A stretch of 64,000 bases of DNA from Streptococcus constellatus subsp. constellatus (GCF_023167545.1 NZ_AP014647.1:124001-188000); one strand, 5' to 3'. Positions 15,280 through 25,239 are shown, counted from the stretch's first letter. Translations and numbers: made by a program. The notes: generated from the sequence alone by a model not told the origin.

Positions 15280-17532
15280 TTAATAGATTTCTGGGAAAAG
15301 TTTCGCTAAAATGTTAGGCGTAATGCTTTGACCGGGTCCTTCTGTACAATAGGTGTGCATATACATGGATGGGTTAAAATTAAGCTCAATGCAAGTACAG
15401 TTGGGCTCTTTTTTGCTGGCTGGCAATGTGCTATCTGGGATAATGAGATCTACACCGCAGACCCAAGCTCCTATAGCAGTTGCCATTTCTGCTGCTAGTT
15501 TCTTGTAGGAAGGATGCATAGCTTCAGTCATATCTATTGAATCTCCGCCAGTAGAAATATTAGAATTGCGACGGAGAAAAACTTGACCTCCTTTTGGTAA
15601 GATATCGTCTGCTTTATAACCTTGCTGTTCTAGCATGAGTAGCTCGATCTCTCCTAGTTTGATTCTTTCCAAAGGAGAGCGGTGATCTCGACCGCGCAGG
15701 GGATTGGTATTTTTCGTAGCGACCAACTCTCGAATAGTGTGCTGACCGTCTCCTCTAACGTTTGCCGGCAAACGTAGGAGCACCGCCTCACATTTGCCAT
15801 CTAGGACGAAAAAGCGGTACTCGGTTCCTGCGATAAATTCCTCAACAAGAACAGAGCTGTCTTCTGAAAAGGCAATTTCCAATGCTTTTTGGTAACTATC
15901 TAGATTGGTAGGTTCTTGAAAAATAGAAATTCCTAAACCGAAGTTAGTGGATTTAGGCTTGATGACAATCGATTTGTCCTTGATCAAAGAATAGTAAGCT
16001 ATACCTTCTTCTAGAGTGGAAAATTCGGCTCCAGCAGGAACAGGAAAACCAGCAGCAGATAAAATTTTCTTGGTTACCGTCTTATTTGCCATGGCTAAAG
16101 GGACAATGTAGTTATCTTTAGAAGTCATATTGCCATTTTTGACATACTCGATATGATCTTTATGTTGAAGCTTTAAAAACTGGTCACTTTCGTCTAAGAT
16201 TTCTACTTGCACTCCTTTTTGAATAGCATCAAAGAGGAGCATTTGAGTGGAGAGTTCCATATTTTCATAGCCTTTCAGCGCATAATGTGCATGCCAAGCG
16301 TAGTTGTGGTATTCCTTGGCTTTTTCTAAACCAAAGGCTTCTAAGGACTGGTTTCGAAGATAAGGCAAGAGCTGAGCGGCAAGGGTCAGGTTGGGATCAG
16401 CTACTGCATTTCTTGCATGTTGAAGCAAGTTTTGATAGTAGGGACTTAGTTCAAAATGATGAATAACAGCTTGCATGGATTCAAGAAGTAAGTCGGTATC
16501 AGCTTCAACTGGTAGCGGAGCCAGAGGGTGGCTAAGAGCGATTTGCTCATTTAGAGCATGGGCTTGATTTAGAAGTTCATCAGGTTCTGCTATATCATCG
16601 AGCCAGAGCAAGGCAAGCAAAAAGAGATGAACCGTGTCCATTGTCTCCTGACTGATTCCCAGCACCTCAAAAGGATCAAGGTCAAAGCAGCGGAATTCTA
16701 AATAGGTGATTCCTTTTTCTAAGTAAAGTCGATTTTCTTTTTGCCCACGGAAACGAACAGGCATGTAGCATTCTTTCTCAGCAATTAAATCACCTTGTGC
16801 TACGTATTTCTCTATATCGCTCACATAAGATTCTAGTGAGGCATAAGAGATATGAATCTTTTGATCATTGACATAACCAAGATCACTATTGCGGATAGAG
16901 CGAACAGGCTGAGAAATCTCCCTGGTCAAGAATCCTTCCTCAGCAATTGGTGCTGCCCCGTATAAATAAGTCAGAAACCAGCGAAAACGTAAAAAGTTTC
17001 GAGCCAATTTGAGATAGAGGTCATTTTTAAACAGACGAATATTCTTGTAATCACTGACCTTGAAAAGAGCTTGGATCAAGTCTGGTCCCAACTCCATGTT
17101 GTAGTGAATGCCTGAGATAGCTTGTAGTGTTTTTCCATATTTTTTCGCCAGCCCCTCTCGATAATAGCGCTCAAAATCATTTTCTAAATGAGCGATTTGA
17201 ATTTCTGCTGGCGATAATTTGGGGGGCATAGAGAGTGGCCAAATCACTTCGTTTTTGGGAATGGTTCGTCCAGCCACATCAGTAATTGCAGCAAGAAAAC
17301 GCCTTGCTTCTTTTGTAGAAGGAGCAATTGGAGTGATGAGTTCTAACTGCTGCTCGCTAAAATCTGTCTGAATCGTTGGATGAAAATTGCGACTGCCAAA
17401 TGCTTTTGGATGAGAAGTTTGTGCTAATTTCCCGTTTTGATTGACACGCAAGCCCTCTCTTTCCAATCCGAAAGTGGCTTGTAGAATAGGAGCATCTACT
17501 GCTATTTTTTCTAACAAATGATTGATGTTCAT
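15280..17532 (-). CDS. gshF: Bifunctional glutamate-cysteine ligase / glutathione synthetase GshF
   Basis: A fused enzyme making glutathione from glutamate, cysteine and glycine in two ATP-dependent steps. The N-terminal two thirds is gamma-glutamylcysteine ligase (FGLEREGLRV near residue 20; HYNMELGPDLI; EFRCFDLDPFE). The C-terminal third is an ATP-grasp domain (VIKPKSTNFGLGISIF, FIAGTEYRFFVLDG, CIELNFNPSMYMH). Starting at ATG 17532 (MNINHLLEKI) gives 750 residues, the length of the characterised streptococcal enzyme; the open frame extends 19 codons further without support. AGGG lies about 7 bp before that ATG. It is monocistronic and contributes to oxygen and peroxide tolerance. Confidence 0.95.
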   Translation of the reverse strand: MNINHLLEKIAVDAPILQATFGLEREGLRVNQNGKLAQTSHPKAFGSRNFHPTIQTDFSEQQLELITPIAPSTKEARRFLAAITDVAGRTIPKNEVIWPLSMPPKLSPAEIQIAHLENDFERYYREGLAKKYGKTLQAISGIHYNMELGPDLIQALFKVSDYKNIRLFKNDLYLKLARNFLRFRWFLTYLYGAAPIAEEGFLTREISQPVRSIRNSDLGYVNDQKIHISYASLESYVSDIEKYVAQGDLIAEKECYMPVRFRGQKENRLYLEKGITYLEFRCFDLDPFEVLGISQETMDTVHLFLLALLWLDDIAEPDELLNQAHALNEQIALSHPLAPLPVEADTDLLLESMQAVIHHFELSPYYQNLLQHARNAVADPNLTLAAQLLPYLRNQSLEAFGLEKAKEYHNYAWHAHYALKGYENMELSTQMLLFDAIQKGVQVEILDESDQFLKLQHKDHIEYVKNGNMTSKDNYIVPLAMANKTVTKKILSAAGFPVPAGAEFSTLEEGIAYYSLIKDKSIVIKPKSTNFGLGISIFQEPTNLDSYQKALEIAFSEDSSVLVEEFIAGTEYRFFVLDGKCEAVLLRLPANVRGDGQHTIRELVATKNTNPLRGRDHRSPLERIKLGEIELLMLEQQGYKADDILPKGGQVFLRRNSNISTGGDSIDMTEAMHPSYKKLAAEMATAIGAWVCGVDLIIPDSTLPASKKEPNCTCIELNFNPSMYMHTYCTEGPGQSITPNILAKLFPEIY

Positions 17533-17715
17533 GGTAAATCCCTGTTTGTTTTCTAATACTTTTAGTCTATTATAAAAATGCTTAGAAGACAAATTTCTAC
17601 TACGTTTTCCGAACTTTTTTAAAAGAAAATGATCATAATTTTAGATAAGATACAGATTTTACAAAGGCGGGATGTTCAAACTTCGTCATTTACAAATAAC
17701 AATGGCGGTCTTATC

Positions 17716-17744
17716 TTGAAAAAAGAAGGAATTTTTCTTATAAT
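17716..17744 (+). promoter_or_regulatory. purA promoter
   Basis: TTGAAA, a 17-nt spacer and TATAAT, 78 bp before the purA ATG. A partial PurBox-like sequence (TTTTCCGAACTTT, 17605-17617) lies about 100 bp further upstream, rather far for activation. Confidence 0.75.
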
Positions 17745-17770
17745 AAAGTATAAGATATAATTGCAGGTGA

Positions 17771-19114
<1,344 letters not shown>

Positions 19115-19125
19115 TAGAAGTAGAC

Positions 19126-19150
19126 AAAGCGGGTTTCGGCTCGCTTTTTA
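19126..19150 (+). terminator. Terminator after purA
   Basis: AAAGCGGG pairs with CTCGCTTT (G-U included) around a short loop, followed by TTTTTA, 12 bp past the purA stop. Confidence 0.65.
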
Positions 19151-19185
19151 TTGACGCAATAAAAAAGTTTAAAGAATAATTCTCT

Positions 19186-19218
19186 CTTAAGTTAATTTTA
19201 AGCTGGCTGGGTTATACT
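19186..19218 (+). promoter_or_regulatory. CiaR-type box and promoter of a small RNA
   Basis: CTTAAG-TTAAT-TTTAAG (19186-19202) matches the CiaR direct repeat TTTAAG-N5-TTTAAG with one mismatch. It ends exactly 10 nt before TATACT (19213-19218), the spacing found in CiaR-activated csRNA promoters of streptococci. Confidence 0.8.
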
Positions 19219-19224
19219 AAAATC

Positions 19225-19316
19225 ATCAGATGAAGACCTCCTAACTTTATTTGATAGAAATCCTAAACTTTTTCATAATAATCTCCTGAAAGCCATCGAA
19301 AGGTGGCTTTTTTTAT
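19225..19316 (+). ncRNA. Cia-dependent small RNA (csRNA)
   Basis: A roughly 90-nt transcript is predicted from 7 nt after the CiaR-controlled -10 to a strong terminator (AAAGCCATC-GAAA-GGTGGCTTT plus Ts, 19289-19316). It has the csRNA hallmark of two unpaired CTCCT stretches complementary to ribosome binding sites: GACCTCCTAAC (around 19235) and ATCTCCTGAAA (around 19281). In pneumococcus, csRNAs controlled by CiaRH base-pair with mRNA translation starts, including comC. No open frame of note lies inside. Which csRNA number this corresponds to was not determined. Confidence 0.8.
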
Positions 19317-19368
19317 ATTTTCAGGTTTATAACATGATATAATAAATGGAGAGCAAAGGAGATAAATA

Positions 19369-20282
19369 ATGAACTTTACAGATTTATCTAATAAAGAGCA
19401 GGAAAAAATAATGATAAGTGAAATTATCAGGAATTTAAAAAAGCTAGGTGGCTATGCAACCAAACGAGAGTTGCTAGATGCTATTAAAAAGGGAGAAAAT
19501 ACGATAGAGGAGAAATTTTTTTGAGGAAGAAAAAGTGTCTTAAAAAAGTGGAAAAATTTATAAACCTAGTGATTACACTTTTAATTTTTCAGCCAAAAGT
19601 TTACTTACCACGGGCTATCTTTCTAAACCAAGCAATCGACTTTTGAATTGACAGAATTAGGTAGAAAAGTGAAACTGGATGAGCATTTTGCTAGCGATAT
19701 TCAACAGAAAGCCATTCAATTTTGGAAAAATGAGAAGAAGTCAAAACAATTCTTCAAGTTATCCTTTGAAAAGGAACTAAAACATTCACTAGATGACTCA
19801 AAAGAAAATTGGAGAGTTGAGTTGACAAGAGCTTTAAAATCTATGTCACCACAAAAATTTGAAACTTTTGCTCGTGGTCTAGTCAAGGAGATGGGTGTCA
19901 AACTAGATGAAAAAATTGGAGTTAGTTATACTAATGATGGTGGTTTAGATGGTTTTGGCTTATTACTAGTACAGATGACTTCAGAACCAATCGTGTAGCT
20001 ATCCAAGCAAAGCGTTGGGAAAACAATGTTCCTTCTCCGGAGATTGATAAATTCCGTGGTGCAATGGATAAATACAATGCAGAATATGGTATTTTTATTA
20101 CAACTTCTGATTTTTCAAGAAGTGCTATTGAAGCAGTTCGTCAAGGGACTAGAGTCATTACTTTAATCAATAGCGAGGATATTGCGGATCTAGTTGCCAA
20201 ATATAAACTTCATGTCAGAGAAGTCACGACTTATGAATTAGGAGATTTTTATCATACAGAGGATTATACGGTTAAAAGATGA
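19369..20282 (+). pseudogene. Decayed Mrr-type restriction endonuclease
   Basis: Fragments in several frames together make one Mrr-like endonuclease: an N-terminal winged-helix part (19369-19524, starting MNFTDLSNKEQEK after AAAGGAG), a middle part (from ~19648) and the PD-(D/E)xK-like catalytic part. The catalytic Asp region (GGLDGF, near 19938) and the QxK motif (IQAKRW, near 20005) are in different frames. At least four lesions are visible: a shift in a 7-T run near 19516, a TAA at 19552, a shift near 19645 and a shift near 19960. The final frame ends at TGA 20280-20282, overlapping the tadA ATG. Confidence 0.85.
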
Positions 20283-20749
20283 ACTACACAGTTGAAGAAA
20301 AAGAGTTTTTCATGCGGGAGGCTTTGAAAGAAGCAGAGATTGCGCTTGCTAATGATGAAATTCCGATTGGTTGTGTTATTGTCAAGGACGGGAAGATTAT
20401 CGGTCGTGGACATAATGCACGTGAGGAATTGCAGCGAGCGATTATGCATGCGGAAGTGATGGCGATTGAGGAGGCCAATCAGCATGAGCATAGCTGGCGT
20501 CTGCTGGATACGACCCTTTTTGTTACTATTGAACCTTGTGTGATGTGCAGTGGTGCTATTGGTCTGGCTCGCATTCCACAGGTTATCTATGGTGCAAAGA
20601 ATCCAAAATTCGGCGCAGCAGGCAGTCTTTATGACATTCTAACGGATGAACGTCTTAATCACCGAGTTGAACTTGAAACTGGGATTTTGGAGGTCGAATG
20701 TGCGGCAATCATGCAGGAATTTTTCAGACAAAGAAGAAAAAAAAGATAA
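20279..20749 (+). CDS. tadA: tRNA-specific adenosine deaminase TadA
   Basis: A 156-residue zinc deaminase converting A34 to inosine in the wobble position of tRNA-Arg. The zinc site is complete: H57-A-E59 (catalytic Glu) and P86-C-V-M-C90. Length is typical. Its ATG overlaps the stop of the Mrr remnant (ATGA), so it may have been coupled to it; it is essential and is now probably read from an upstream promoter. A poly-A stretch near its C terminus marks the junction with the broken membrane gene that follows. Confidence 0.94.
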   Translation: MNYTVEEKEFFMREALKEAEIALANDEIPIGCVIVKDGKIIGRGHNAREELQRAIMHAEVMAIEEANQHEHSWRLLDTTLFVTIEPCVMCSGAIGLARIPQVIYGAKNPKFGAAGSLYDILTDERLNHRVELETGILEVECAAIMQEFFRQRRKKR

Positions 20750-21321
20750 AACAAAAGCAATGGCTTATTTCAGCTTTCTTACTTGGACTGGCAGCCTTTT
20801 TTATCAGCTTGTTAGTGCTGAATTTGGATTTTCAAGCTTGGGCTTTTAAATGCCACCAAAACCAGTTAAGCTGGCACACCCATCCTATTTTACTCCTTCC
20901 AATTTTATTTTTTCTTATCGGCGACAAATACTTGGTTATTTGTCAGTATTCTAGCTCTATTTACCAGTATGATTTGGTTTCCTGTTCCTCGGACAACGCT
21001 TCTCTTGGTTAAAGAATTTTTAACTTATGAACGGGAGTTTTTACAGGCTGGTTTGACGGGGGAAATTTATTCTTTGCTTTTCTTGTACTCAGTTTTTTTA
21101 TTTTGCTGATTCGTGCCACCTGGTTGCATAGTTGGAAAATGGTGGGGCTTATTTTGGTTGTAACAGCTTTTTTAAAAATCATTTGGTCCGTAGACAGCGG
21201 ACAGGCTGGTTTGACAATTATTCAGCTGGCTTTGATAGGATTAGTAGTTTGTCTGTTAGCCATCTCTTTTCTAAAAAAAGAAAAAATTCTAACTTTGCAG
21301 TTCAGATATTTTATGTTATAA
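20698..21321 (+). pseudogene. Broken multi-span membrane protein gene
   Basis: Three overlapping fragments in different frames all encode hydrophobic helices: 20698-21012, a middle stretch readable as ATNTWLFVSILALFTSM..., and 21103-21321. Joined, they would give about 200 residues with five or six membrane spans. I do not recognise the family with certainty; no PAP2 phosphatase motif is visible. It begins inside the end of tadA and runs up to the SRP RNA promoter. At least two frameshifts (near 20850-20900 and near 21050-21100) break it. Confidence 0.6.
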
Positions 21322-21322
21322 T
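21295..21322 (+). promoter_or_regulatory. Promoter of the SRP RNA
   Basis: TTGCAG, a 16-nt spacer and TATAAT preceded by TGT (extended -10), 6-8 bp before the SRP RNA. Confidence 0.75.
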
Positions 21323-21327
21323 GTTTA

Positions 21328-21406
21328 TGGAGCAACAATTCTGCGTGAAGCGGGTCAGAGGAGGAATCCAGCAGCCCTAAGCGAGTGTGAATTGTGTGCT
21401 CTTTTT
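21328..21406 (+). ncRNA. ffs: Signal recognition particle RNA (small bacterial type, 4.5S-like)
   Basis: The RNA folds into one hairpin closed by GAGCAACAATTC (from 21330) and GAATTGTGTGCTC (to 21401), followed by a T-run terminator. Its apical part holds the universal domain IV: GGGTCAGAGGAGGAATCC, then AGCAGCCCTAAGCG with the GGAA tetraloop. It binds Ffh to form the particle that targets membrane proteins to FtsY and SecYEG. No Alu domain is present, as in most streptococci. Confidence 0.93.
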
Positions 21407-21598
21407 ATTTTGAAGAATGGGATTAGAGAACGAAGTTTAGTATAGTCAAATGATGTAGTTTAAGCAGGAACAAACTTATTAATATTTTAGCTATTTACAT
21501 AGCCCATTGCCTATAAGTCAAGTATGTGACTGTGATTACTGAGGATTGGAGTCAACAAATAATTAGAATCTTTCTAAAGTTTCTTTTTAAGGACACTA

Positions 21599-21656
21599 TT
21601 GACAAAAAACTGATAGTGCTCTATAATATGAATGAATAATATTTTAGATTCATTCA
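21599..21656 (+). promoter_or_regulatory. tetR promoter with TetR operator
   Basis: A perfect consensus promoter, TTGACA-N17-TATAAT (21599-21627), is followed at once by the inverted repeat TGAATGAA-N12-TTCATTCA (21629-21656). The operator covers the transcription start, so the TetR regulator at 21695 should repress itself. The 200 bp between the SRP RNA and this promoter hold nothing I can identify. Confidence 0.8.
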
Positions 21657-21694
21657 CATCCTGCTATTGTACGCTACTTAGGAAGGAGTTCATC

Positions 21695-22261
21695 ATGTCG
21701 CAAGATAAAAAACAAAGATTAAAATCTGCTGCCTATGTCATTTTTTCAAGAAAAGGTTATAAGGCAACAGGAATTTCTGAGATTGCCAAGCAAGCTGGCA
21801 TGGCGGTTGGTTCTTTTTACAACTATTATGACTCCAAGGAAGCCATTTTTCTGGATGTTTATATTGATGAAAATAACCGTGTGCGTCAAGCAATGAGAGA
21901 CGATATTGATTGGCAAGGAGATGCGGTCGAACTCGTCGGGCAGATTTTTAGTCAGTCGCGAAATCTCGTTTCGTCCAGTAAAATTCTGGCAGAATGGTAT
22001 AACCCGGCTATTTCTGATGAGCTGCATAGCTATTATTCTTCGGAAAAAGGCAAGGACGCGAATCCATTTCATCAGTTTTTAGTGGAAACCTTTACCAATC
22101 GTATGCTGGCAGAAGGCTATTCTCAAGAAAAAATCCAAGAAGTGCTGCAGGTTTATCAGCTTTTCTACTATATGGATACCCATATCACTGAAGAGGATTT
22201 CCCTCATATCAGTCAAACCATTGAAACCTTGGCGACTTACTTTGTCAAAGGACTTTTTTAA
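21695..22261 (+). CDS. TetR/AcrR-family transcriptional regulator
   Basis: A 188-residue one-component repressor. The N-terminal helix-turn-helix is typical: AAYVIFSRKGYKATGISEIAKQAG, then VGSFYNYYDSKEAIF (residues ~10-55). The C-terminal ligand domain is diverged and gives no hint of the ligand. The start is ATG 21695 after GGAAGGAG; an upstream in-frame ATG lies in the operator and is rejected. The same operator occurs before the downstream membrane gene pair, which therefore is its likely target. Confidence 0.9.
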   Translation: MSQDKKQRLKSAAYVIFSRKGYKATGISEIAKQAGMAVGSFYNYYDSKEAIFLDVYIDENNRVRQAMRDDIDWQGDAVELVGQIFSQSRNLVSSSKILAEWYNPAISDELHSYYSSEKGKDANPFHQFLVETFTNRMLAEGYSQEKIQEVLQVYQLFYYMDTHITEEDFPHISQTIETLATYFVKGLF

Positions 22262-22296
22262 TAAAGGATTGCGATTCTTTATTTTTTAAACAAAAA

Positions 22297-22324
22297 TGAA
22301 TGAATATAATTATTTGTTCATTCA
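22297..22324 (+). promoter_or_regulatory. Second copy of the TetR operator, before the 22388-23515 operon
   Basis: TGAATGAA-N12-TTCATTCA, the same arms and the same 12-nt spacing as the operator at 21629-21656. A TATAAT (22305-22310) sits inside the spacer, so binding would block the promoter. Confidence 0.8.
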
Positions 22325-22387
22325 AGATTTTTTTATGAATTGATTATTACGTAGTCACTCAAATTTTAAAATAAAAGGAGGAAAAGC

Positions 22388-22735
22388 ATGAATACGAACG
22401 GAGGAAAACAAATGAACGGATTAACCATTAGTGGTCTTAGCCTAGCAGTAATCGGTATTTTAGTGATTATTTGGGGAACTACCAAAGTGTCTGTTAATCT
22501 AGCAAAACCTGATTTTATGTCATTTGCGACTGGTGGTCTGATTTTGCTTGCAATAGGTCTCTGTATGGTGCCTCGATTATCATTTATCTATCAAATTGTA
22601 GGAATTTGGTTGGCGGCAGTAGCTGTTATGGCTTACATTTACAGTCTGCCTAATATGGATTTTATTGTGATGGCAATAAGCTTCATTGTGATTATTGCGC
22701 TAGCACTATGGATATCATTTAAATTTTGGAAATAA
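22388..22735 (+). CDS. Small four-span membrane protein, TetR-controlled
   Basis: A 115-residue hydrophobic protein with about four membrane segments (residues ~12-28, 43-60, 64-82 and 90-112). I do not recognise a family. AAAAGGAGG precedes the ATG; a second in-frame ATG with its own GGAGG 24 bp later is an alternative start. It lies 18 bp before the flavin reductase-like gene and behind a TetR operator, so the two probably work together in the membrane, for instance as membrane partner of a redox protein. That role is inference. Confidence 0.7.
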   Translation: MNTNGGKQMNGLTISGLSLAVIGILVIIWGTTKVSVNLAKPDFMSFATGGLILLAIGLCMVPRLSFIYQIVGIWLAAVAVMAYIYSLPNMDFIVMAISFIVIIALALWISFKFWK

Positions 22736-22753
22736 AAGTTTTAAGGAGAAATC

Positions 22754-23515
22754 ATGAAAGGACGTTCTAAAATGTTAATGATTACTGTATCAATCCTTGC
22801 TGTGGGCCTTCTTGGATGTCTCATTATTTGGGGTGCGATTGTCTATTTTGGGGACAGTCAATCTTTATCGGTTAAATGTATTGAAAATCCTAGCGACGAT
22901 ATTCACCTCATTCATCTGACAAAACCTAAAAATATGACTTGGAAGGCCGGTTCTTATGCTAAGATTGCCTTACCTAATATTAAAGAGAGCGGACAAAAGA
23001 ATCGCTGGCTGACCATCGCCTCCAATCCTGATGACAATGAGATACTTATTCTGACGCACAATAACGGCAGTCTTTATAAGAAAACCTTAACCAGCTTGCC
23101 AGCAGGTAGTAAAGTTGAGATGAGTTGGTTAACCTCTAATTTATCAGTTGCAAACGACAAGGAACCCCTTGTTTGCTTTGCATCTGATGTCGGTATTGCA
23201 GCCATGAAGCCTATTGTCAAAGAGTGGGCTGGTAAACGTTCCATTGTTCTCAGCCACTTGGACAAAGGTGTCTTGGTTTTTGATAAAAAATTGTCTCAAA
23301 TAGCTCAAAAATATAGTAACTTGGATTATAGCAAAAGTGCCAACCTTTCTCAAAGTAAAAAAAGACTGAAGCAAGCAGCAGAACAGTATGGCAACAAAGC
23401 AATTTATCTCTTGGCTGGTCGTCCTGGTGATACAGAAGCGATGAAAAAATTTCTTGAAGACAAGGGGATTGATAGCAAACAGATTAAGTTAGATTCTTTT
23501 AGGGGATTAAAATAA
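22754..23515 (+). CDS. Membrane-anchored ferredoxin-NADP reductase-like protein
   Basis: A 253-residue protein with an N-terminal membrane anchor (residues ~7-31) followed by a ferredoxin reductase-like module. Family features are WKAGSYAKIALP and RWLTIASNPDDNEI (FAD-binding barrel), PLVCFASDVGIAAMKPIV (nucleotide-binding loop) and the C-terminal AGRPGDTEAMKKFL...GI...KLDSFRGL. The R-x-Y-S flavin motif is weak (RWLTIAS). With basic residues before the helix, the catalytic part would face outside, which is unusual for an NAD(P)H enzyme. AAGGAGAA precedes the ATG. It is the second gene of the TetR-controlled pair. Confidence 0.75.
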   Translation: MKGRSKMLMITVSILAVGLLGCLIIWGAIVYFGDSQSLSVKCIENPSDDIHLIHLTKPKNMTWKAGSYAKIALPNIKESGQKNRWLTIASNPDDNEILILTHNNGSLYKKTLTSLPAGSKVEMSWLTSNLSVANDKEPLVCFASDVGIAAMKPIVKEWAGKRSIVLSHLDKGVLVFDKKLSQIAQKYSNLDYSKSANLSQSKKRLKQAAEQYGNKAIYLLAGRPGDTEAMKKFLEDKGIDSKQIKLDSFRGLK

Positions 23516-23604
23516 TAAATTGGAAACGTTTTAGTCAAGAAAATCGCTTGATAAAAAAGCGGTAAAGCGGTATCATAGTAGGGAAGAAAAATTGGAGGAC
23601 TATA

Positions 23605-24954
23605 ATGACACATATTCAATTTAATTACTCAAACGTTCTTGGAAAATTTGTTGCACCACATGAAGTGGACTATATGCAAACGCAAGTTTCTGCAGCAGAT
23701 GAACTATTGCGCAAAGGAACTGGTGCAGGAAGTGACTTCCGTGGTTGGCTTGACCTTCCAGAAAACTATGATAAAGAAGAATTTGCTCGTATTTTGAAAG
23801 CAGCAGAACAAATCAAATCAAACAGCGATGTTTTGGTGGTGATTGGGATTGGTGGTTCATACCTTGGAGCAAAAGCAGCGATTGATTTCTTGAACAATCA
23901 TTTTGCGAACTTGCAAACCAAAGAAGAACGCAAAGCTCCTCAAATTCTATATGCAGGAAATTCTATCTCATCTACTTATCTTGCAGACTTGGTGGAATAC
24001 GTTTCGGATAAAGATTTCTCAGTCAATGTGATTTCTAAATCAGGGACAACGACAGAACCTGCCATCGCATTCCGTGTCTTCAAAGAACTCTTGATTAATA
24101 AATACGGTCAAGAAGAAGCTAACAAACGTATCTATGCGACAACTGACCGTCAAAAAGGTGCTGTTAAGGTTGAAGCAGATGCTAACGGTTGGGAAACATT
24201 TGTGGTTCCAGATGACATCGGTGGACGCTTCTCAGTATTGACAGCAGTTGGATTGCTTCCAATCGCTGCATCAGGCGCTGACATCAAAGCCCTTATGGAA
24301 GGTGCCAACGCAGCACGTAAAGACTACACTTCAGACAAGATTGCAGAAAACGAAGCTTATCAATACGCAGCTCTTCGTAATATCCTTTACCGCAAAGGTT
24401 ATGCGACTGAAATTTTGGTTAACTACGAGCCATCACTTCAATACTTTTCAGAATGGTGGAAACAATTAGCTGGCGAGTCAGAAGGAAAAGACCAAAAAGG
24501 TATTTATCCAACATCTGCCAACTTCTCGACAGATCTTCACTCTCTTGGACAATTTATCCAAGAAGGTGCGCGTATTATGTTTGAAACAGTTGTACGTGTG
24601 GACAAACCACGCAAGAACGTGACGATCCCTGAATTGGCAGAAGACTTAGATGGACTTGGCTACCTCCAAGGAAAAGATGTTGACTTCGTTAACAAGAAAG
24701 CGACAGATGGTGTGCTTCTGGCTCATACTGACGGTGACGTGCCAAATATGTATGTAACGCTTCCTGAGCAAGATGCCTTTACTCTTGGTTACACCATTTA
24801 TTTCTTTGAGCTGGCTATCGCTCTTTCCGGTTACTTGAATGCGATTAACCCATTTGACCAACCGGGCGTAGAAGCTTATAAGAAAAATATGTTTGCTCTT
24901 CTTGGAAAACCAGGATTTGAAGAATTGAGCAAAGAATTAAACGCTCGTTTGTAA
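23605..24954 (+). CDS. pgi: Glucose-6-phosphate isomerase
   Basis: A 449-residue phosphoglucose isomerase, interconverting glucose 6-phosphate and fructose 6-phosphate. Family signatures are [14 protein letters not shown] (about residues 76-89), [16 protein letters not shown] (about 142-157), the catalytic Glu region around QGARIMFE... and [17 protein letters not shown] near the C terminus. Codon use is strongly biased, as in highly expressed genes. ATTGGAGG precedes the ATG. A partial cre-like TGGAAACGTTTTAG lies at 23521-23534. Confidence 0.97.
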   Translation: MTHIQFNYSNVLGKFVAPHEVDYMQTQVSAADELLRKGTGAGSDFRGWLDLPENYDKEEFARILKAAEQIKSNSDVLVVIGIGGSYLGAKAAIDFLNNHFANLQTKEERKAPQILYAGNSISSTYLADLVEYVSDKDFSVNVISKSGTTTEPAIAFRVFKELLINKYGQEEANKRIYATTDRQKGAVKVEADANGWETFVVPDDIGGRFSVLTAVGLLPIAASGADIKALMEGANAARKDYTSDKIAENEAYQYAALRNILYRKGYATEILVNYEPSLQYFSEWWKQLAGESEGKDQKGIYPTSANFSTDLHSLGQFIQEGARIMFETVVRVDKPRKNVTIPELAEDLDGLGYLQGKDVDFVNKKATDGVLLAHTDGDVPNMYVTLPEQDAFTLGYTIYFFELAIALSGYLNAINPFDQPGVEAYKKNMFALLGKPGFEELSKELNARL

Positions 24955-24966
24955 TTTGTAAATGAG

Positions 24967-25155
24967 TGACAGAGAGGCTGGGACAAAAGTTTCCAACTTC
25001 TGAAAGAGTTTCGTGATAAACAAATGACGCAGTAGCTGATTGGACTCTTTTTTCGCTGTTCAAGCTCGCAAGAGTTCCTAATCATCTTTGCGGGGGTGGG
25101 ACTACGAACTTAAAATTTTTAATTTTGAGTTCTGTCCCACTTCCTTTTTATATGT
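24967..25155. repeat. Long imperfect intergenic inverted repeat (GGGACA hairpin type)
   Basis: The ~190-bp region after pgi opens with GAGGCTGGGACAAAAG and closes with TTCTGTCCCACTTCC, which pair. Inner parts also pair in places (for example AACTTAAAATTTTTAATTTT). No gene is supported. Such GGGACA-ended hairpins are common between streptococcal genes and may act as terminator here. Confidence 0.55.
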
Positions 25156-25207
25156 CTGAACTCGGATTCAAGTGAAATTTTCACAAAAACAGAAGAAAAA
25201 GATAGAA

Positions 25208-25231
25208 AGAAAACGCTTTATTGTGTATAAT
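25208..25231 (+). promoter_or_regulatory. glpK promoter with cre-like site
   Basis: AGAAAACGCTTTAT (25208-25221) matches the CcpA cre consensus at 12 of 14 positions and abuts TATAAT (25226-25231). CcpA bound there would block the promoter, giving catabolite repression of glycerol use. Confidence 0.6.
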
Positions 25232-25239
25232 AAAAATAG

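Noticed and set aside
17605..17617. PurBox-like TTTTCCGAACTTT upstream of purA
   Set aside because: One mismatch to the consensus and roughly 140 bp from the expected start of transcription, with no second box; too weak to list as a PurR site.
20698..21321. Identification of the broken membrane gene as a PAP2 phosphatase
   Set aside because: None of the PAP2 signature motifs (KxxxxxxRP, PSGH, SRxxxxxHxxxD) could be found in any frame.
22754..22830. Possible lipobox (LLGC) in the reductase-like protein
   Set aside because: The hydrophobic stretch continues past the Cys for ten more residues, so it is a plain membrane anchor rather than a lipoprotein signal.
23521..23534. cre-like TGGAAACGTTTTAG before pgi
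   Set aside because: Only the core matches; the outer positions deviate at three places.
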